Of a stretch of 64,000 nucleotides of DNA, positions 20,807-31,701 are shown piece by piece. Numbering within the stretch: position 1 is the stretch's first letter; each line of letters opens with the position of its first letter. Position numbers and translations under genes: made by a program. Source of the stretch: Ancylobacter vacuolatus (lineage in GTDB: Bacteria; Pseudomonadota; Alphaproteobacteria; Rhizobiales; Xanthobacteraceae). The stretch is taken from contig NZ_JAUSUH010000001.1 of the NCBI RefSeq assembly GCF_030813595.1, positions 434,001 to 498,000 on the forward strand, read 5' to 3'. The notes under the pieces are model-generated. The model was not told the origin of the DNA. It searched no databases and saw nothing but the letters and a program-made list of their open reading frames with translations.

Positions 20807-21474
20807 GCGCCCCCTTCACTCCCCGCATCGCCTGGCCTTCGCTGCAGCGCGGGCTGGTCGCCATTCTGCGCGGCATCCGCCCGGAGGAGACGGAGGCCAT
20901 CGTCGCCGCGCTGATCGAGGAGGGACTGGAGGCGATCGAGATCCCGCTCAACTCGCCGGACCCGTTCGCCTCCATCGAAGCCGCCGCCCGCCTGGCCCCG
21001 GACCATGTGCTGATCGGCGCCGGCACGGTGCTGGCGGTGGAGCAGGTCGACCTGCTCAATTATGCCGGCGGCCGGCTGATGGTGAGCCCGAATGTCGACC
21101 CGCAGGTGATCGCCCGCGCCAGCGCCCACGGCATGGTGACGATGCCGGGCGTGCTGACCCCCACGGAGGCGTTCGCGGCATTGAAGGCGGGGGCGTCGGG
21201 GCTGAAATTCTTCCCCGCCAATCTGCTTGGCCCATCGATCATCCAGGCGATTTCGGTGGTGCTGCCGCCGGGAACGGTGATCGGCGCGGTGGGCGGCGTC
21301 GGCGAGAAGGAATTTTCCGCCTATGCGAGCGCGGGCATCCGCACTTTCGGCCTCGGCTCCAGCCTGTACCGGCCGGGCGCCACGGTGGGCGAGGTGCGGG
21401 CGAAGGCGCGCGCGGTGGTCGCCGCCTATGACGCCGCTTTTCCTTCCATCGAGACATGGCGCGCCGCCCAGTGA
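20803..21474 (+). CDS. dgoA: 2-dehydro-3-deoxy-6-phosphogalactonate aldolase
   Basis: 223 aa class I aldolase of the KDPG/KDPGal family. It has [14 protein letters not shown] at the N-terminus, [12 protein letters not shown] with catalytic E46, and the Schiff-base lysine K135 in [16 protein letters not shown]. It cleaves KDPGal to pyruvate and glyceraldehyde-3-phosphate (EC 4.1.2.21), finishing galactose catabolism. It is a stand-alone aldolase, not the DgoA-DgoD type of fusion. It is the last enzyme before the second transporter. Confidence 0.9.
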   Translation: MSAPFTPRIAWPSLQRGLVAILRGIRPEETEAIVAALIEEGLEAIEIPLNSPDPFASIEAAARLAPDHVLIGAGTVLAVEQVDLLNYAGGRLMVSPNVDPQVIARASAHGMVTMPGVLTPTEAFAALKAGASGLKFFPANLLGPSIIQAISVVLPPGTVIGAVGGVGEKEFSAYASAGIRTFGLGSSLYRPGATVGEVRAKARAVVAAYDAAFPSIETWRAAQ

Positions 21475-21569
21475 GGCGCGCGCCCTCGCGCGGGATTCCC
21501 CGCCAAGAAACCGGAACGCCAAAGGCGACCGCTCAACAAACGAAACGTGAAACGCTCAAGGAGCCGACG

Positions 21570-22640
21570 ATGAAACGCCTGACGACGCTTTTCTCCGCTG
21601 CCGCCTTCGCGCTCGGCGCGCTGGCCCTCGCCCTCCCCGCCTCGGCGGCGGACAAGGGCACGGTCGGCATCGCCATGCCCACCAAATCCTCCGCCCGCTG
21701 GATCGCCGATGGCGACAACATGGTGAAGGTGCTCAAGGAGCGCGGCTACACCACCGATCTGCAATATGCCGAGGACGACATCCCGAACCAGCTCTCGCAG
21801 ATCGAGAACATGGTGACCAAGGGCGCCAAGGTGCTGGTCATCGCCTCGATCGACGGCACCACCCTGTCCGACGTGCTCAAGCAGGCGCATGACAAGGGCA
21901 TCAAGGTCATCGCCTATGACCGGCTGATCCGCGAGACGCCGAATGTCGACTATTACGCGACCTTCGACAATTTCCAGGTCGGCGTGCTGCAGGCGCAGTC
22001 GCTGCTCAAGGGCCTCGGCTATCCCGAGAATAAGGGCCCGTTCAACATCGAGCTGTTCGGCGGCTCGCCGGACGATAACAACGCCTATTTCTTCTATGAC
22101 GGCGCCATGTCGGTGCTGAAGCCGCTGATCGACAACGGCACGCTGAAGGTCGCCTCCGGCCAGATGGGCATGGACAAGGTCTCGACCCTGCGCTGGGACG
22201 GCGCCACCGCCCAGGCCCGCATGGACAACCTGCTCAGCGCCTATTACTCCGACAAGACGCTCAATGGCGTGCTCTCGCCCTATGACGGCCTGTCCATCGG
22301 CATCCTGTCCTCGCTGAAGGGCGTGGGCTATGGCTCGGGCAAGATGAAGATGCCCGTCGTCACCGGCCAGGACGCCGAAGTGCCGTCGATGAAGTCGATC
22401 CTCGCCGGCGAGCAGTACTCCACCATCTTCAAGGACACGCGCGAGCTCGCCAAGGTGACGGCCGACATGGTCGATGCCTCGCTCAGCGGCAAGGAAGTCA
22501 CGGTCAACGACACCAAGACCTATAATAATGGCGTCAAGGTCGTGCCGTCCTACCTGCTCAAGCCGGTCGTGGTCGACAAGAGCAACTGGGAAGCCGTGCT
22601 CATCGGCTCCGGCTACTACAAGCCCGGCCAGATCAACTGA
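21570..22640 (+). CDS. chvE: Multiple-sugar-binding periplasmic receptor ChvE
   Basis: 356 aa with a signal peptide ([14 protein letters not shown], cleavage before ADKGT). It matches Agrobacterium ChvE as I recall it along its length: [88 protein letters not shown]. ChvE binds arabinose, galactose, glucose, xylose and related aldoses, and in Agrobacterium also signals to VirA. Here it would feed GguAB with the same sugars the enzymes degrade. AAGGAG lies nine bases before the ATG. No virA or chvG gene is in the window. Confidence 0.9.
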   Translation: MKRLTTLFSAAAFALGALALALPASAADKGTVGIAMPTKSSARWIADGDNMVKVLKERGYTTDLQYAEDDIPNQLSQIENMVTKGAKVLVIASIDGTTLSDVLKQAHDKGIKVIAYDRLIRETPNVDYYATFDNFQVGVLQAQSLLKGLGYPENKGPFNIELFGGSPDDNNAYFFYDGAMSVLKPLIDNGTLKVASGQMGMDKVSTLRWDGATAQARMDNLLSAYYSDKTLNGVLSPYDGLSIGILSSLKGVGYGSGKMKMPVVTGQDAEVPSMKSILAGEQYSTIFKDTRELAKVTADMVDASLSGKEVTVNDTKTYNNGVKVVPSYLLKPVVVDKSNWEAVLIGSGYYKPGQIN

Positions 22641-22662
22641 CCCCATCCGCACCCGCCGACCC

Positions 22663-22687
22663 CCGCGCCGGACTGGTTCCGGCGCGG
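22663..22687 (+). promoter_or_regulatory. Hairpin between chvE and gguA
   Basis: A 10-bp perfect stem, CCGCGCCGGA (22663-22672) with TCCGGCGCGG (22678-22687), has a 5-nt loop and no T-run. It sits in the only sizeable gap of this transporter operon, directly after the binding-protein gene, like the hairpin after ytfQ. Confidence 0.55.
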
Positions 22688-22708
22688 ACCCGGCCATTGG
22701 AGCGAGCC

Positions 22709-24255
<1,547 letters not shown>

Positions 24256-24259
<4 letters not shown>

Positions 24260-25443
24260 GCGACACCGCTCTCAACGACAAGCCGCGGCATGCCGGCTTC
24301 CTGAAGAACAATCTGCGCGAATACGGGATGCTGATCTCGCTCTTCGCCATCATGATCTTCTTCGAGGTGGTGACGAACGGCACGCTGATGCGCCCGCTCA
24401 ACCTCACCAATCTCGTGCTGCAGAACAGCTACATCGTCATCATGGCGCTGGGCATGCTGCTGGTCATCGTCACCGGCCATATCGACCTGTCGGTCGGCTC
24501 GGTGGCCGGCTTCATCGGCGCGGTGGCGGCGGTGCTGATGGTGAAGTTCGACGTCCACTACATCCCCGCGACGCTGATCTGCCTGGCGCTGGGTGGGCTG
24601 ATCGGCGCGGCGCAGGGCTATTGGGTGGCCTATTTCAAGATCCCGTCCTTCATCGTGACGCTGGCCGGCATGCTGGTGTTCAAGGGGTTGGCGCTCGCCA
24701 TACTCGCCGGCCAGTCGGTCGGCCCGTTCCCGCCCACCTTCCAGAAGCTCTCCTCCGGCTTCATCCCGGAACTGGTGCCTGATGCCGGCACGCTCTACCC
24801 CACCTCATTGGCGGTGGGCGCGCTGCTCGCCCTCGCGCTGGTGTGGCTGAACTTCCGTGGCCGGGCGCGGCAGGAGGCGCACCATGTGGAGACTGAGCCC
24901 TACGGTTTCTTCGTCGCCAAGAATGTGGCGCTGTTCGGCATCATCACCTATTTCGCCTATCTGATCGCCTCGCATCGCGGCATGCCGAACGTGCTTGTGA
25001 TCATGACGGCGCTGATCGCGCTCTATGCGTTCGTGACCACCCGCACCACCATCGGCCGGCAGATCTACGCCGTCGGCGGCAATGAGAAAGCGGCCAAGCT
25101 CTCCGGCATCAAGACCGAGCGGCTGACCTTCCTCACCTTCGTCAATATGGGCGTGCTGGCGGCGCTGGCGGGGCTGGTCTTCGCCGCCCGACTAAATACG
25201 GCGACGCCGAAGGCGGGCCTCGGCTTCGAGCTCGACGTCATCGCCGCCTGCTTCATCGGCGGCGCCTCGGCCTATGGCGGCGTCGGCCGTGTCGGCGGCG
25301 CGGTGATCGGCGCGCTGATCATGGGCGTGATGAATAACGGCATGTCGATTCTGGGCATCGGCATCGACTACCAGCAGGTGATCAAGGGGCTCGTGCTGCT
25401 CGGCGCCGTCTGCCTCGACGTCTACAACCAGCGCCGTGCCTGA
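24256..25443 (+). CDS. gguB: Multiple-sugar ABC transporter permease
   Basis: 395 aa, the larger CUT2 permease form seen in GguB/XylH, with about 11 membrane helices. It carries [19 protein letters not shown] near residue 75 and [19 protein letters not shown] near residue 330. The extra length is a hydrophilic loop around residues 195-215 ([17 protein letters not shown]) typical of this subgroup. It is the last gene of the sugar locus and is followed by a GC-rich hairpin. Confidence 0.9.
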
Positions 25444-25451
25444 GCGCACGC

Positions 25452-25479
25452 ACCCGGCCGCCCGATACGGCGGCCGGGT
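25452..25479 (+). terminator. GC-rich hairpin after gguB
   Basis: An 11-bp perfect stem, ACCCGGCCGCC (25452-25462) with GGCGGCCGGGT (25469-25479), has a 6-nt loop and starts 9 nt after the gguB stop. No T-run follows, so it may act with Rho or as a 3'-end stabiliser. Confidence 0.6.
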
Positions 25480-25554
25480 CATCCGCCCGGCTTGACAAGA
25501 GCGGCGCGCTGGCCGACCCCGGTTGTCCGCACCCCTCCCCGCACCCGGCGCGCC

Positions 25555-26679
25555 ATGTTCCGCTTCCTGCATTCCAGCGACCTGCATCTGGGCAAGCGCT
25601 TCGGCAATTTCACCGGCGACCTGCCGAGCCGGCTGCGCGAGGCGCGCCATGGCGTCATCGCCCGGCTGGCGCAACACGCCCGCGAACAGGGCGCCGACAC
25701 CATTCTTCTCGCCGGCGACACCTTCGACACCGAGACTCCTGCCCCGGAGGTGCGACGGCAGGCGCTGGCGGAAATGCGCCACCACGCGCCGCTCCGATGG
25801 GTACTGCTGCCCGGCAACCATGATTCGCTGCAGGCCGCGCCGCTCTGGGCGATGCTGGCGGCGGAGGCGCCCGACAATGTGATCCTCGCCACCGCGCCCC
25901 AGCCGCTGGACCTCGCCCCCGGCGTGGTGCTGTTGCCCGCCCCCTGCACCACCCGGCGGCCCGGCCGCGACCTGACGGAATGGATGGAGTCATACGCGAC
26001 GCCCGAAGGCACGCTGCGCCTCGGCCTCGCCCATGGCGCCATTCGCTCCTTTTCCGAGGACGCGGTGGCGGGCGACGTGATCGCGCCCGACCGCGCCCGC
26101 CGCGCCGGCCTTGCCTATCTCGCGCTCGGCGACTGGCACGGCGCGGTGGAGGTCGATTCCCGCACCCGCTACAGCGGCACACCCGAGCCGGACCGCTTCA
26201 AGCATGAGGCGCCGGGCACGGCGCTGCTGGTCAGCCTTGCCGGGGCGAATGCCCTGCCGGAGGTGACGGCGCTGCCGACGGCGAGCTTCGCCTGGCGCGA
26301 ACTCGACCTGCATCTCTTGGAGGGCGACGACCCCGTGACGGCGCTGGCGGCGCTGCTGCCGGAGGCGCGGGCCCGCCGGCAGACGCTGGCCCGCCTCATC
26401 GCCACCGGGCGGACCCATCTGGCGGGGCATGCGGCGCTGGCGGGCGCCGTCACCGAGGCGGCGCCGGACTTCGCCCTGCTGGAACTGGTTGAGGCGGGCC
26501 TCGCCACCGCCTGCGCGCCGGACGATCTCGACCTCATCGACCGTGCCGGCGCGCTGCGCGAGGCCGCCGATGCGCTGCTGGCGGAAGCCGGCGATGCCTC
26601 CCGCTCGGCCGCCGAGCGCGAGGTCGCGCGCGCGGCGCTGGCGCGGCTCTATTCCTATGCGCAGGCAGTGGCATCATGA
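25555..26679 (+). CDS. Mre11/SbcD-like DNA repair exonuclease (YhaO type)
   Basis: 374 aa calcineurin-like metallophosphoesterase. The metal-binding motifs appear in order: HSSDLHLGKRF (D-x-H), LLAGDTFD, LPGNHDSLQ, LAHGAI and LALGDWHG, the YhaO-type variant of the last motif. The C-terminal third is a helical domain likely to contact the partner ATPase. It overlaps the ATPase gene by 4 nt, the standard arrangement of Mre11/Rad50-like pairs. Such nucleases process DNA ends; the YhaO/YhaN branch is little characterised. The ATG at 25555 gives the conserved N-terminus; the open frame upstream is not conserved-looking. Confidence 0.87.
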   Translation: MFRFLHSSDLHLGKRFGNFTGDLPSRLREARHGVIARLAQHAREQGADTILLAGDTFDTETPAPEVRRQALAEMRHHAPLRWVLLPGNHDSLQAAPLWAMLAAEAPDNVILATAPQPLDLAPGVVLLPAPCTTRRPGRDLTEWMESYATPEGTLRLGLAHGAIRSFSEDAVAGDVIAPDRARRAGLAYLALGDWHGAVEVDSRTRYSGTPEPDRFKHEAPGTALLVSLAGANALPEVTALPTASFAWRELDLHLLEGDDPVTALAALLPEARARRQTLARLIATGRTHLAGHAALAGAVTEAAPDFALLELVEAGLATACAPDDLDLIDRAGALREAADALLAEAGDASRSAAEREVARAALARLYSYAQAVAS

Positions 26680-29312
26680 AGATCACGGCGCTGCGCCTGT
26701 TCAATGTGAAGCGCTTCGCCAATCGCGGCGTGGCGATCGAGGGCATCGGCAACGGCGTCAACGTGCTGTGCGCCGTTAATGAATTCGGCAAGTCGACCAG
26801 CTTCGAGGCGCTGCACGCGCTGTTCTTCCAGCCCCATTCCGGCACGCCGGGCGATGTTCAACGGCTGCGGCCCTATAGCGGCGGCAGCCCGCTGGTCGAG
26901 GCCGACATCGCCACCGATGCGGGCCGCTTTCGCCTCACCAAGCAATATTATGGCGGCCGTTCCGCCCGCGTCACCGATCTCGCCACCGGCCGGCTGGTGG
27001 CGCAGGCGGACGAAGCGGAAAACTTCATCGCCGGGCTCATCCGTGGCGGCACCGCCGGGCCGGCCGGGCTGCTCTGGGTGCGGCAGGGCCTCACCGGCAT
27101 CGAGAAGCGCAGCAAATCGGAAGAGGACAGCGAGAAGCAGGTGCGCGCCAGCCTGCTCGAATCGGTGCAGGGCGAGGTCGAGGCCGTCACCGGCGGGCGC
27201 CGCATGGCGGAGATCATGGCGGCGACGCAGGACGCTCTGGCCGAACTCGTCACCGCCACCGGCCGCCCGAAGACCGGCGGGCGCTACGCCGCCGCAATCG
27301 ACGTCCGCGACCGGCTGCTGGCGCAGGAAGAGCGGCTGGTCGGCGATGTGCGGACCCTGCGCGAGGCGCTGGACCGCCGCGCCACCGCCGTGAAGCGGCT
27401 CGCCGAACTGGACAACGCCGAGGACCGGCAGGCGCGGGCCCGCGCGGTTGAGAGCGCGCAGGCGGCCTTCGATGCGGCGAAGGCGCAGGGCGAGGCGCTG
27501 CGCACCGCCGAGGCCGAAGGGAAGCTGGCGCGCGAGCGCCGCGACGCCGCCGAGCGGGAGCTTTCCGCCTATCGGACCGCCCTTGACCAGGTCGAGCAGA
27601 AGCAGGCCGCGCTGCAAGCGGCCGAACAGCGGCGCGAGGCGGCGGTGGGCAAGCGCCACGCCACCGGCGCCGGAGTCGAGCAGGCCCATGCCGAGGTCGC
27701 GGCGGCGGAAGCCGCCGAGCAGGAGGCCCGCCAGCTGCTGGCCCGCCTCGACGCGGCTTTGAGGGCGCGCGAGGCACAGGCGCGGCACGCGGCGCTGAGC
27801 GAGCGGCTGGCCGGCGCCGAGGCCGCCCGTCAGGCGCTGGAAGCGGCCGAGGCACGGCTCGCCACCGAGGCGATTGCGCCCGGCGCGGTGGAGGAACTTC
27901 AGGCGCTGGAAATCGACATCGCCACGCTCCGCGCGGTCGAGGAGGCGGCCCGCCCCTCGGTGGCGATCGCCTATGCGCCCGGCGCCGCCTCGCCCATCCT
28001 CATGGAATCGGCGCCGCTGCGCGAGGGCGAGGAACGCGGCTATGAGGGGCAGGCGGAGCTGGTCATTCCCGGCATCGGCACGCTCACGTTGCGCTCCAAC
28101 CGGCCGGCGCAGGACAATAGCCGGCTGGAAAAGGCCGTCGCCAAACGGCGGACGCTGCTCGCCGCGATCGGGGTCGAGGATCTCGCCGCCGCCCGGGCTC
28201 GGCAGATACGGGCGCAGCAGATCGACGCCGAGCGGCGGGAACTGCACGGCCGGCTCGCCTTGCTGGCGCCGGAGGGACTGGCCAAGCTCCGGGCGGAAGT
28301 GGCCGCGCATGGCGCGCGCGGCACCGAGGACATCGAGCTGACGGACGACCCGGCGCAGGCGCAGGCGGAAGCTCATGCGTCCCTCGCCGCCGCCGAGGCG
28401 CGGCGCACCGGCGCCCGGCAGGCGCTGCGGGCGGCCGAGCCGGCGCGGGCCCGCGCCGACGAGGCGTTCGTCGAGGCCGAGACCGCGCTGGCCGCGTTGA
28501 AGGCCGAGCGCACCCAAATCGAGGCCATTCTCGGCCCGGAAGAGGCGCGCGGCGCCCGGCTGCAGGAGTTGTCCGAGCGCTTCGAGCAACGTGACCGGCA
28601 CGGCGCGAGCGCGCAGGCGCTGGTGCAGCGCCTGCGCGCCACCGTCATCGATCTCGAATCGGCCGAGGCAGCGCTGAGGCGCGCCCGCTCAGTGGCGGAC
28701 GCCACCGACAAGGAAGCCGCCACCCTGCGCGAGGCCATTGCCGGGCTGAACGCTGAGATCAGCACCCGCTCCGACGAGGCGGTGGAGGAGATGTGGGGCG
28801 AGGCGAAGGAGGCGCTGGCCGCCGCCAGCGCCCGCGTCGAGGGCTTCGCCGCCGAAATCCGCGTGCTGCAGCGCCTCGCCTCGGCGCTGGAGGCGGCACG
28901 GGCGCAGGCGCGCGATCTCTATCTCAAGCCTGTCATGGCCGAACTGACGCCGCTGCTCGGCCTGTTGTTCGACGATGCCTCCATCACCTTCGACGACAAG
29001 ACGCTGCTGCCGCAGACGCTGCGCCGCAACGGCCATGAGGAGGATGTCGAGCGCCTCAGCGGCGGCATGCGCGAACAGCTCTCGGTGCTCACCCGCCTCG
29101 CCTTCGCCCGGCTGCTCGCCCGCGACGGGCGGCCGGCGCCGGTTATTCTCGACGACGCGCTGGTCTATTCCGACGATGACCGCATCGAGCGGATGTTCGA
29201 CGCGCTGCACCGCCAGTCGCGCGACCAGCAGATCATCGTCTTCTCCTGCCGCCAGCGCGCCTTCCAGAAGCTCGGCGGCAACGTGCTCACCATGACCGAC
29301 TGGCAGCCCTGA
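26676..29312 (+). CDS. SMC/Rad50-like ATPase (YhaN type)
   Basis: 878 aa. The N-terminal ATPase half has Walker A VNEFGKST. A very long Ala/Glu/Arg-rich coiled coil covers about residues 190-750, interrupted near 410-480 by a short beta-rich insert (YEGQAELVIPGIGTLTLRSN). The C-terminal half has signature LSGGMREQLSVLTRLAFARL and Walker B PVILDDALVYSDDD. There is no CxxC zinc hook in the coil, so dimerisation differs from true Rad50/SbcC. It is translationally coupled to the nuclease gene. It is convergent with the next gene, with 13 nt between the two. Confidence 0.86.
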   Translation: MKITALRLFNVKRFANRGVAIEGIGNGVNVLCAVNEFGKSTSFEALHALFFQPHSGTPGDVQRLRPYSGGSPLVEADIATDAGRFRLTKQYYGGRSARVTDLATGRLVAQADEAENFIAGLIRGGTAGPAGLLWVRQGLTGIEKRSKSEEDSEKQVRASLLESVQGEVEAVTGGRRMAEIMAATQDALAELVTATGRPKTGGRYAAAIDVRDRLLAQEERLVGDVRTLREALDRRATAVKRLAELDNAEDRQARARAVESAQAAFDAAKAQGEALRTAEAEGKLARERRDAAERELSAYRTALDQVEQKQAALQAAEQRREAAVGKRHATGAGVEQAHAEVAAAEAAEQEARQLLARLDAALRAREAQARHAALSERLAGAEAARQALEAAEARLATEAIAPGAVEELQALEIDIATLRAVEEAARPSVAIAYAPGAASPILMESAPLREGEERGYEGQAELVIPGIGTLTLRSNRPAQDNSRLEKAVAKRRTLLAAIGVEDLAAARARQIRAQQIDAERRELHGRLALLAPEGLAKLRAEVAAHGARGTEDIELTDDPAQAQAEAHASLAAAEARRTGARQALRAAEPARARADEAFVEAETALAALKAERTQIEAILGPEEARGARLQELSERFEQRDRHGASAQALVQRLRATVIDLESAEAALRRARSVADATDKEAATLREAIAGLNAEISTRSDEAVEEMWGEAKEALAAASARVEGFAAEIRVLQRLASALEAARAQARDLYLKPVMAELTPLLGLLFDDASITFDDKTLLPQTLRRNGHEEDVERLSGGMREQLSVLTRLAFARLLARDGRPAPVILDDALVYSDDDRIERMFDALHRQSRDQQIIVFSCRQRAFQKLGGNVLTMTDWQP

Positions 29313-29325
29313 GGCATCTCCCCGC

Positions 29326-30756
29326 CTAACCCCGTACCACCTTGCCGGGGTTCATCATGTTGGCGGGGTCCAGCGCCGCCTTGAGCGCGCGCATCATGGA
29401 GAGCTTGGCCGGGTCGCCATAGCGGTCCAAGAGGTCCAGCTTGACGGTGCCGATGCCGTATTCCGCGCCGAAGGAGCCGCCCATCGCCACGGCGAGGTCG
29501 TAGATGCGCGGCGACACCTCGCGTTCGAACCAGGGCTTGTAGACGGTTGGCTCTGCCCCGACCGGGGCGACCACGTTGAAATGCACATTGCCATCGCCGA
29601 CATGGCCATAGATCGACAGCCGCCCGCCGGCGCTGTGCGCCTCCACCAGCGCGCTGGCCTTGGTGATGAAGGACGGCAGCGCCGAGGTCGGCACCGAGAC
29701 ATCGTGCTTCACCGAGCCGCCATTGGCCACTTCCGCCTCGGGAATATGCTCGCGCAGGTACCAAAGCTGGTCGCGCTGCTGGCCGCCGGCGGCGAGTGTG
29801 CCGTCGCTCACCAGCCCCTCGCCCATCAGCTCCTCCAGCAGCGTCCCCACCGCCTCCTCCAGCCCCAGCACGGGCGAACAGGTCTGCGCCTCCATCAGCA
29901 CATAGTGCGGCGCGGGCGTCTCAAGCGGGTGGCGCAGGCCGGGCTGCGCGGCGAGCAGAAGGCTGAGCGAATGGTGGGAGACATATTCGAACGAGGTGAT
30001 GTTCTCGCCGGTCAGAATCTGCGCCCGCGCCAGCAGCGTGGTCAGCGTGTCGATCTCTTCGACGGCGAGAAAGGCGGTCACGGTCTGCGCCGGCATTCGC
30101 GCGAGTTTCAGCGAGGCGGCGGTGATGATGCCGAGCGTGCCCTCGGCGCCGAGCAGCATTTGCTTGACGTCATAGCCGGTGTTGTTCTTGCGCAGCGGCT
30201 GCAGCACGTTGAGAATCTGCCCGTCCGGCAGCACGGCCTCAAGCCCCAGCACGAGGTCGCGGGCCATGCCGTATTTCAGCACGGAAATGCCGCCGGCATT
30301 GGTGGAAAGCGCGCCGCCGAGCTGGCAGGACTGGCGCGAGCCGAGGTCGAGCGGCAGCATCAGCCCGGCCGCGTCGGCCGCCTCCTGCAGCACGCTCAGC
30401 ACGCAACCCGCTTCCGCCGTCAGCGACAGATTGGCGGCGTCGATCGCCCGCACGGCGTTCAGCCGCTCCAGGCTCAGCACCAGCTCGCCGCCCTCCGGCG
30501 AGGGGGTGGCGGCGGCGCAATAGGAGGTGTTGCCGCCCTGCGGTACCAAAGGCACGCCATGGGCGGCGCAGAGGGCGACGATGGCCTGCACCTCGGCCGT
30601 GGAGCGCGGGCGCAGCACGGCGCGGGCGGCGCCGGTGCGGAAGCGGCGGAAATCGGTGAGATATTTCGCCACCACGTCCGGGTCGATGGCGATGAGCTCC
30701 GGCGGCAGGCTGCCGAGGACTCGGTCGATCGGGTCCATCTCTGCCATGTCAGCCAT
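29326..30756 (-). CDS. FAD-binding oxidase, D-2-hydroxyacid dehydrogenase type
   Basis: 476 aa of the VAO/PCMH flavoprotein family (GlcD, D-lactate and D-2-hydroxyglutarate dehydrogenases). The FAD-domain motifs are RPRSTAEVQAIVALC, VPLVPQGGNTSYC, LDLGSRQSCQLGGALSTNAG and KNNTGYDVKQMLLGAEGTLG. The C-terminal metal/substrate site is YGHVGDGNVHFNV, with AEYGIGTVK. It presumably oxidises a D-2-hydroxy acid and passes electrons to a cytochrome, quinone or ETF. The ATG at 30756 has GAGGA upstream. It lies 94 nt downstream of a GntR gene on the same strand and may be controlled by it; the substrate is unknown. Confidence 0.82.
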   Translation of the reverse strand: MADMAEMDPIDRVLGSLPPELIAIDPDVVAKYLTDFRRFRTGAARAVLRPRSTAEVQAIVALCAAHGVPLVPQGGNTSYCAAATPSPEGGELVLSLERLNAVRAIDAANLSLTAEAGCVLSVLQEAADAAGLMLPLDLGSRQSCQLGGALSTNAGGISVLKYGMARDLVLGLEAVLPDGQILNVLQPLRKNNTGYDVKQMLLGAEGTLGIITAASLKLARMPAQTVTAFLAVEEIDTLTTLLARAQILTGENITSFEYVSHHSLSLLLAAQPGLRHPLETPAPHYVLMEAQTCSPVLGLEEAVGTLLEELMGEGLVSDGTLAAGGQQRDQLWYLREHIPEAEVANGGSVKHDVSVPTSALPSFITKASALVEAHSAGGRLSIYGHVGDGNVHFNVVAPVGAEPTVYKPWFEREVSPRIYDLAVAMGGSFGAEYGIGTVKLDLLDRYGDPAKLSMMRALKAALDPANMMNPGKVVRG

Positions 30757-30850
30757 CTCGTCCTCGCCGCTTTCATCCGCCCCGCGCGGGCCGTGCGAGA
30801 TAGCCGGTGGGCGGCGCGGCTGGCAAGCCGGTGCGTGACGCGGCGCGAGG

Positions 30851-31546
30851 TCAGATCTGGCTGAGAATGGCGCCAGCGAGCCCGGCCACCGTCGCCACAT
30901 GGGCGCGGCTGGCCTCATAGGCGCCCGCCCCGTCCCGCCGCAGCAGCGCCGCGTGCAGCAGCCGCATCTCGGCGATGGCGGTCCTGTGCCGCCCTTCCTG
31001 GGCGATGGTCATCGAGCGAAGATGGTTGATGCGGGCATTGAGCGAGCGCACCACGTCCCACGCCACTTCCTTGCCGGCGGCGACGAACAGCTTCTCGTAG
31101 AATTCCGTGGTCCGCCGCAGCACCTCGCGCGGGCTGCCGGTCTGGAAGGCGGCGTCGATCTCGTCGATCACCCCGCCCAGCTCGGCAATCGCCGCGTCGG
31201 AGGCCTGAAGCGCGCAGGCCCGCGCGGCCTCGCTCTCCAACAGGCCGCGTATCTCGTAGATCTGCGCCGCCTGCGCCGGGTCCGGCTTGGTCACGGCCGG
31301 GCCCTGATGGGGAATGGTCTCCACCAGCCCCTCGGCTTCCAGATGCCGCAGCACCTCGCGCACCACGCTGCGGCTCACCCCCAGCCGCTCGCACAGCGTG
31401 CGCTCGACCAGCCGCTCGCCGGGCTTGAAGCGGAAATCGAGAATGGCGTCGCGCATCTTTTCCAGCGTCAGGCTGCGCAGCGTGGTGACGCTGCGCTCGA
31501 CCTTCATCTCTTCGTTCGCCGTGTTCGATTCCGTCGTCGCGACCAT
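30851..31546 (-). CDS. GntR-family (FCD subgroup) transcriptional regulator
   Basis: 231 aa. The winged helix is at about residues 22-85 (KPGERLVERTLCERLGVSRS, VVREVLRHLEAEGLVETIPH). The FCD domain is at about 95-220 (EIRGLLESEAARAC, NARINHLRS, EMRLLHAALLRRDGAGAYEA). It is divergent from the AA_synth-led operon, and a perfect palindrome lies in the shared promoter region. It is therefore the likely local repressor of both its own transcript (with the FAD oxidase) and the large catabolic operon. Confidence 0.86.
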   Translation of the reverse strand: MVATTESNTANEEMKVERSVTTLRSLTLEKMRDAILDFRFKPGERLVERTLCERLGVSRSVVREVLRHLEAEGLVETIPHQGPAVTKPDPAQAAQIYEIRGLLESEAARACALQASDAAIAELGGVIDEIDAAFQTGSPREVLRRTTEFYEKLFVAAGKEVAWDVVRSLNARINHLRSMTIAQEGRHRTAIAEMRLLHAALLRRDGAGAYEASRAHVATVAGLAGAILSQI

Positions 31547-31595
31547 GGCCGTCTCCGTTCCCGCCTCTTGTCGCCCGAGTGGCGCGGGATGACAA

Positions 31596-31626
31596 TTGAC
31601 TCGATCGTCTTATGGTATACCATCAT
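31596..31626 (+). promoter_or_regulatory. Promoter with palindromic GntR operator
   Basis: TTGACT (31596-31601) is a -35-like hexamer. Centred just downstream is the perfect 12-bp palindrome ATGGTATACCAT (31612-31623), which overlaps any -10 position (TACCAT at 31618 with 16-nt spacing is the best fit). The palindrome agrees with the TNGTNNNACNA-type sites bound by FadR/VanR-class GntR proteins. It lies between the divergent regulator and its target operon. Confidence 0.7.
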
Positions 31627-31701
31627 ATCAGAAGCGAGACCACCCGCCCGGAACACACCCTTTCCGGGTCCCGACCCCGCCCGTTTTTCTTGGGACACGC
31701 C

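Noticed and set aside
25492-25497. TTGACA as a sigma-70 -35 box for the nuclease-ATPase pair
   Set aside because: The hexamer is perfect, but no -10-like sequence occurs 15-19 nt downstream in this GC-rich stretch.
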